A stretch of 64,000 nucleotides of DNA, taken from assembly GCA_038503075.1 (NCBI GenBank), contig JBCAML010000006.1, positions 1,240,001 through 1,304,000 on the forward strand, read 5' to 3'. Each line of letters opens with the position of its first letter. Position 1 is the stretch's first letter. This document shows, piece after piece, positions 59,198-64,000 of the stretch. The notes below the pieces were generated by a model. It had not been told where the DNA came from. It searched no databases and saw only the letters and a program-made list of their open reading frames with translations. The position numbers and the translations under genes are program-made. The stretch comes from Gyromitra esculenta. Taxonomy: Eukaryota; Ascomycota; Pezizomycetes; Pezizales; Discinaceae.

Positions 59198-61104
59198 ATC
59201 TTACCGCAGTCGTCAGCAACGTGGCTTGAAATGGTCGTATGAGCAAAAATGCCTGGCAGTGAAGAGGCAACAATCCGTCGTTAAATTGGATATTTTAACT
59301 CAGGCTGATAGCGGGGGACGAGTTTTCTAGAAATTATTGTAAATTCTGTTCTTTTCTGTTTTTGCTTTTTTTTTTTTACGGTTACAATGCATGTGGCATG
59401 GTTAACAGCCGATGAAGTCATGCATGCCAAGCGTCCCTTGGTGATGTCTGCAACAGAGCCCCATCACGGAAATACAAGCACATCTCTTCACCCAAAGTCA
59501 CTCGGATTGGGACGAAGTACTTCGAAGAATCTAGGACGATCGGAGATATAAACAAATGGGACGTCATCCTACTCCAGAGGTTGAGAGACTCCAAGAGGAC
59601 CAGCAGCGCGCTGCAAGGCATGCATACATAGGCGCTTTCTCCAGTTTTCGAAATGTGTGGCGTCTCTGCGCAAAAGTAACGCTCTAGTCCCGTCTCTGAG
59701 GTAACGACACGCAGAACAGATCACGTAACCTCTCGTTCGCGTTCGGCCCCGTACTCTAGGCAGCAACCCAGGCAAAATAACAACACGTTTGTCACGTTTT
59801 CTTTTCCATCATCCACTTCGATGAACTAAAACATGGCTATATCTGCAAAACTATATAGAGCACAAACCCTTTACACGCTACTAACACTCCATATTGCAAC
59901 AAAAGTGCGAAAATAAAGGCGAAGTCTCGATCGATCAATCTTTTTCCTTTGGAGCCTCGGCAAAGCCCAAGCAATCCAATGGAAAAAAAAACAAGAACAA
60001 ACTTCAAACTCAACACCATAATAGCGAGAGAATTAAATCAAAAATTGAACAACCCAGAAGGCCCGAAGGCCTTTGGCAAAGTCACCGACCATTCGCTGTG
60101 CAATGAAGGTAGTTTCTTTGAGGACTCCCTCTTTGTGAGCAAGGAATTCTGTCGCTAGGTAAGTATGAAGTTTACAGAGGAGGGCGAGGGGAGAGGGGTA
60201 TATATACAGTTCAGCCTCTTGGCGCCCAGCGAAATTTGGCCGACAATGAGGGCTATGCCCCGTAAGGTTGAGTCGGCGAAAAACTAGATTAGTCATCTAA
60301 AACTGGAGACACGGGAACTCTGGACCCGAAAAGGAAGGGTTAGGGAAGTGGCTTATGTCGCCCAGCCGTGTTGTATAGAACTTCAGAACACCCATCTATT
60401 GAAACGAGTTAATCTTATGTTCCTTAGATAGTCGAATTAAAATCCGAATAAAAATATAATTTCTCTCAATTACGGCCTTTTCACAATGATCCCTAAGGCT
60501 CTCGGGTGTCAAATATCATTTTGACAAACCTCAACACACGTGGCCTGTAATAATCACCCGAGTACGTGTATGACATCCACGTACCCTAGGGTTATTAGCC
60601 TTACCACGAGTAAAGCAACCCTAGAATATTTGCCTCATAAGAATACGGAACCTATAGTAATTTTGGGTATGACTCGCTTTGAATTTAAGAATAGCCCCCA
60701 TGTAAGAGCCTGAGCTTCAGAACCGACCATATCGGCATGGGAAACTGTGCTATATACTATCTATTTGAGCTGCTGGATATTCTAATCCTTCTATGACCTT
60801 TTAATCTAGGATCATTCCCCGTGCGATTAATTTTCCTTTTTATTTTCTCGCGCATTAAAAATTGCGTTCCATCTGCAACCTTATTATAGAAAATCATTCG
60901 GTTTCTTATAAAACTACATGTGCTCGAGCGAGCAACCAAAAGAAGTACGTTTCCGCGTTCAATGGGGAAAAAAGCGAACATTGTGGCTCAATCCGAAAGC
61001 ACATGTCTGTGTCTAGTGCGTATCTTGGTTACCTAGGGTGAGATATATTACTTGTATCATATCTTAACAGACGTTCGGGCGTTTCCCCCCGACAATAATC
61101 AATA
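59198..61104. other. gene-free stretch
   Basis: No gene supported. Left part is the J-protein promoter; a T-run at 59369-59378. Confidence 0.4.
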
Positions 61105-62264
61105 TCAATTACTACTTATATGTCCCTTCTTGCCCTTCTTTTCCTTTGTTTTTGCCTTGCTAGAGGCCCCACTAGCATCTTCAGTCCTAACAAAACCGCC
61201 CTTAATTAGTGCTTCTCTGGCTGCTGTATTTATTAATCGAAATCTGCAAATAAATTATTAGCAATAAGAATCACAGTAAAAAAAAAAAGAGGAGAATAAA
61301 GGTATCTACCTATCTGGCCCCAGCTTAACGCCTCCATACCACCTTGACACGACAACTAAAACATTCCACACGTCCATAAGCTGCAATAAATGCGCCATCC
61401 TGCTCCCCGCCGCCGTTTCTCCATCGTCATCGTTATCCTGAAACGCAACTCCATCTTCTCGTTGAATCCTATACGCTGCATCCCCCTCATCTCTGTAAAC
61501 GCCTAGAGCACAATAAAAGGTCGAGAAATAAGAACGGGGGAGGGGGATCGGGGGGAGGGGGAGCGCGGTAGAAAAAAATATATACCAGTCATATTATGAG
61601 TCGCCTTAGCAATTTTCTTATCCCCCGCAATTAGATCCGCAACATACCGCTTCGCATCTTCGACAGAATGCACCTCAATCGCGCGGGCAATAAACACCGA
61701 TTTCTTCTCCACAATTGGATCTGCAACAATCCATGGATGCCGCGTTGCCTGATGCCCATCGGCCTCCTCTTCTAACGGCGACGATTCCCTCACTTCATCC
61801 TCATCTCCATCCGCGCCTTCTTCCAATAGCTCCCGCATTCCCTCCACAAGGTCGTAAAGGCACACCTCGCCCTCTCGCCATACATTCCTCAGCACGTCTC
61901 TAGCAAGTTCCTTCTTTCCTGCAGCGCCACCTGCACGGCCTCCTCCAGCGCCATCGAGAATCACCGGTGACTCATGGGGATAGTTCTCCGGAAATGATAG
62001 TGTGAGTGTTAGTTGTGGTGAGATTGTAGTTGTCGGCGGACGAAGAACATATGTTGACCCGGACCCCGAGGGAGTGATACATGTGTCACCATATATCGAA
62101 TTCAGCGCTGAGACCTCGTCAGCGAGATCTTCGTTCATTGGTTCAGAGGAGGTGGAGGGTGGAATATCGAATGGTGGTTGCCCGTGGGTATTGGCAGGGT
62201 AACTTAAATGGCCGAGGTTAGGATTAGGAATTGCATTGCGGCTATATTCACGCTTTCTAATCAT
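61105..62264 (-). CDS. YIH1: Yih1/IMPACT-type RWD and UPF0029 protein
   Basis: Three exons: 62264-61586, 61502-61310, 61243-61105, 336 aa, longer than yeast Yih1 (258) by an acidic linker. Yih1/IMPACT binds Gcn1 through its RWD domain and dampens Gcn2, the eIF2 kinase of the amino-acid starvation response. RWD domain at about 45-150: LADEVSALNSIYGDT and LTLTLSFPENYPHESPVI. The ancient UPF0029 domain starts SVFIARAIEVHSVEDAKRYV, continues over the splice (KATHNM / TGVYRDEGD), and has VVVSRWYGGVKLGPDRFRLI. It ends with a basic tail KAKTKEKKGKKG. Introns are 83 and 66 nt. All three splices keep domain text continuous. Confidence 0.92.
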
Positions 62265-62757
62265 TGATACCGATTTGCAGGCTATACTGCCCCCACAATG
62301 AATCCAGTTTGAAGTACATGTAGCTTAATATTCGCAAAATGCATATCAATGCTACTCCTAGCTAAAATATTTACTCCCTGACATTTCATTGTGAATGCTG
62401 GAGTTGTCAAGGGAGTAAGTAATCACTTGTTAATTGGTTTCTTGCCAAATCTTGAACAACCATCAATAAACTGCTTGGGGGTGGTCTGTCAGCACTTTCC
62501 GGCAAATTTCTTGCGAACCCATGAAGAATTACACAGGGTTTCATAGAAATAACCCAAGAGTAAAGCATCAAGTACCAAATACGCAAGCTAAGCAAAATCT
62601 TTTCTATGTAGCCTTTATAATAGCGAAAAACCATCTATGGAAGGCGGCTAATGCCAAGTCTAGTAGTCATCGCATCGTTATAGTACGAACCGCGTTAAGA
62701 TAGTTTTCTAAAAAAAAGGACAAAAGAAATTATTTGCTTATGAACCCATATCGTTAG
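62265..62757. other. intergenic
   Basis: TACATGTA at 62315. No gene supported. Confidence 0.4.
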
Positions 62758-64000
62758 TTATAGCTTAACTGACGACTCCTCGAATTCTACCAATGGTCTG
62801 ACGGGCCTTGCCCCCTTTGTCATCTCTAGTCCCGCTTTAAAGGCGGAAACGTCTTCAATAACGATCCCTTGATCCCACTCGCCTTCCTCCGACGGCGGTG
62901 ACCCCACAAGGGTCGGCAGCAACTTCCTCAACACAGTGGCGCCCTGTGTAATAACTGCTTTCAGCTTCTCATCTTCCAAATTCGCTTCTTTTGCTAGGAA
63001 GGTAGATAGAGCCGCGATGATCGGTTCAGGCTTCGTCAAATCGGTGTCACCAAGAACGTTTGAAAGCACGGCTGTATCAACACTGACACCACACTGCATT
63101 GAAATAAATTGGGAGAGAGCTTGAGATAATAAGGTCTTTTGTTGACTTCGTGTTTTAGCCGGGTCTGCGGGGATAATGGTAAGCGAGGGAATAGTTGCTG
63201 CATGCATATGCACCGATATTTTAGAGCGTTGAGGTGAATTAGGGTTGATGAAAGTGTCGTAGAACTTAATAACATCACTTTTGTTGAGGTCCCTGATAAC
63301 CTCGACGTCGATGTCGACTGTAGATGATTATTGTCAACAAACAAAACACTAGTGTGGGGAATGCCCAAAATGAGGAATGAACGAGTTACTTACTTTGTAA
63401 GAAGTCAAAACATTCGCTGCCAATATGATTCCACAGCCTTGCGCTTTCTTGGTTTAAGTTCTTCATTTTCTCAGTCCTCTTCACAATGACGCTATTGATG
63501 TGGCTCTTAATTTCTTTTTCGGTCATTTGATCGAGCGTATTCTTGTATCCCTTCAAGAAGTTCTCAATTCTTGACTCCAAGTATGAGGCTGTTCGTTCGG
63601 ATTGGATAAGAATCCGGTAGACCATCGTCGCAGCGTTGACGCGCGGACCAGAAAAGACGACATAACCAAGTTGCTCTTTGGTTCGTAACTGGTCAAATGC
63701 AGGCCTAGCAAGTGCTAATGTTAGCAATTGAGGATAAATGGTTGGAAGGGTTAATTACTCTTCAGTCAACTGAGAAAATAGGATCAATAAAGCTCGTAGT
63801 TTTCGATTAGTGTGCTCTCCAATGTAAAGACTGAACTCAATACACGAGTTCACATTCTTCTCATCCTTCAGCTTCCGGGGATAGATGAATTTCCCACCAG
63901 GAGGCATGAGGAGAGATCGTCGAATGCCGAACTGGGTAGGAGGAAGGGGGCGAGGGTTTAGGGTCGTCTCAATTAGTGAAGTGAGTCTAAGAGCGTCCTA
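62758..64000 (-). CDS. STE23: insulysin/Ste23-type M16 metalloprotease, C-terminal part
   Basis: Partial; the N-terminal and catalytic (HxxEH) part lies beyond the right edge. Exons seen: from the edge to 63759, 63704-63394, 63317-62758. The text DALRLTSLIETTLNPRPLPP, CIEFSLYIGEHTNRKLRALL, PAFDQLRTKEQLGYVVFSGP and SERTASYLESRIENFLKGY is diagnostic of the last two domains of insulysin, where the RTKEQLGYVV block helps hold the substrate. Yeast Ste23 trims a-factor and other peptides inside a closed chamber. The last exon gives IDIDVEVIRDLNKSDVIKFY, then SKISVHMHA and a long C-terminal extension not in yeast Ste23. A TAG sits just before GACGCT at the edge and is read as an intron acceptor. Confidence 0.9.

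Overview
This window looks like nuclear DNA of a filamentous ascomycete (Pezizomycotina). Genes carry short GT-AG introns (42 to about 130 nt) with CTAAC/CTAAT-type branch sites, CT-rich promoters, and typical fungal proteins: an AA11-type LPMO, a PhiA-like secreted protein, Nsa1, Ste23 and a Cut9-type APC/C subunit. I could not assign class or genus. Exon chains below were rebuilt by hand from reading frame, splice signals and family recall; no alignment or RNA evidence was available. Several genes span two to four exons, so a single open frame understates them.

Layout. 0.4-3.8 kb: a divergent pair, coatomer zeta (minus) and a mitochondrial PPR protein (plus). 4.2-8.7 kb: a candidate tiny spliced gene at the head of a repeat domain with three tandem arrays (74, 125 and about 70 bp) and extreme one-strand enrichment of ATTCAA. 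8.7-11.8 kb: nothing coding. 11.8-13.6 kb: a disordered protein with KEN- and D-box degrons under an MluI-box promoter. 13.6-19.5 kb: gene-poor, with a decayed ankyrin-repeat fragment and a doubtful retrotransposon scrap. 19.5-22.5 kb: mitochondrial DEAD-box helicase with a long RGG tail. 23.9-32.9 kb: gene-dense stretch with two related small cysteine-rich zinc proteins flanking a C2H2 protein, a Tlg1-type SNARE, CFIm25 and a METTL25-type methyltransferase. 33.2-33.7 kb: MITE. 34.5-38 kb: Hsp20 with heat-shock elements, then APC/C subunit Cut9/Cdc16. 38-44.6 kb: gene-poor, with a broken PhiA-like gene and one doubtful small ORF. 44.6-49.2 kb: Nsa1 and the LPMO. 49.2-55.9 kb: gene-free, with a second MITE of the same family. 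55.9-64 kb: a small conserved-looking unknown, a DNAJC11-type J protein, a Yih1/IMPACT-type RWD protein, and the C-terminal part of a Ste23/insulysin peptidase cut by the window edge.

Most named genes are single-copy housekeeping genes for vesicle traffic (Ret3, Tlg1), mitochondria (PPR protein, DEAD helicase, DNAJC11-like), RNA processing and ribosome assembly (CFIm25, Nsa1) and proteolysis or cell cycle (APC/C subunit, a predicted APC/C target, Ste23). They do not form a cluster with one shared pathway. The less explained material is the ATTCAA repeat domain, the two-member MITE family, the paired cysteine-rich proteins, and the 16 copies of the palindrome TACATGTA, all outside the genes annotated here.
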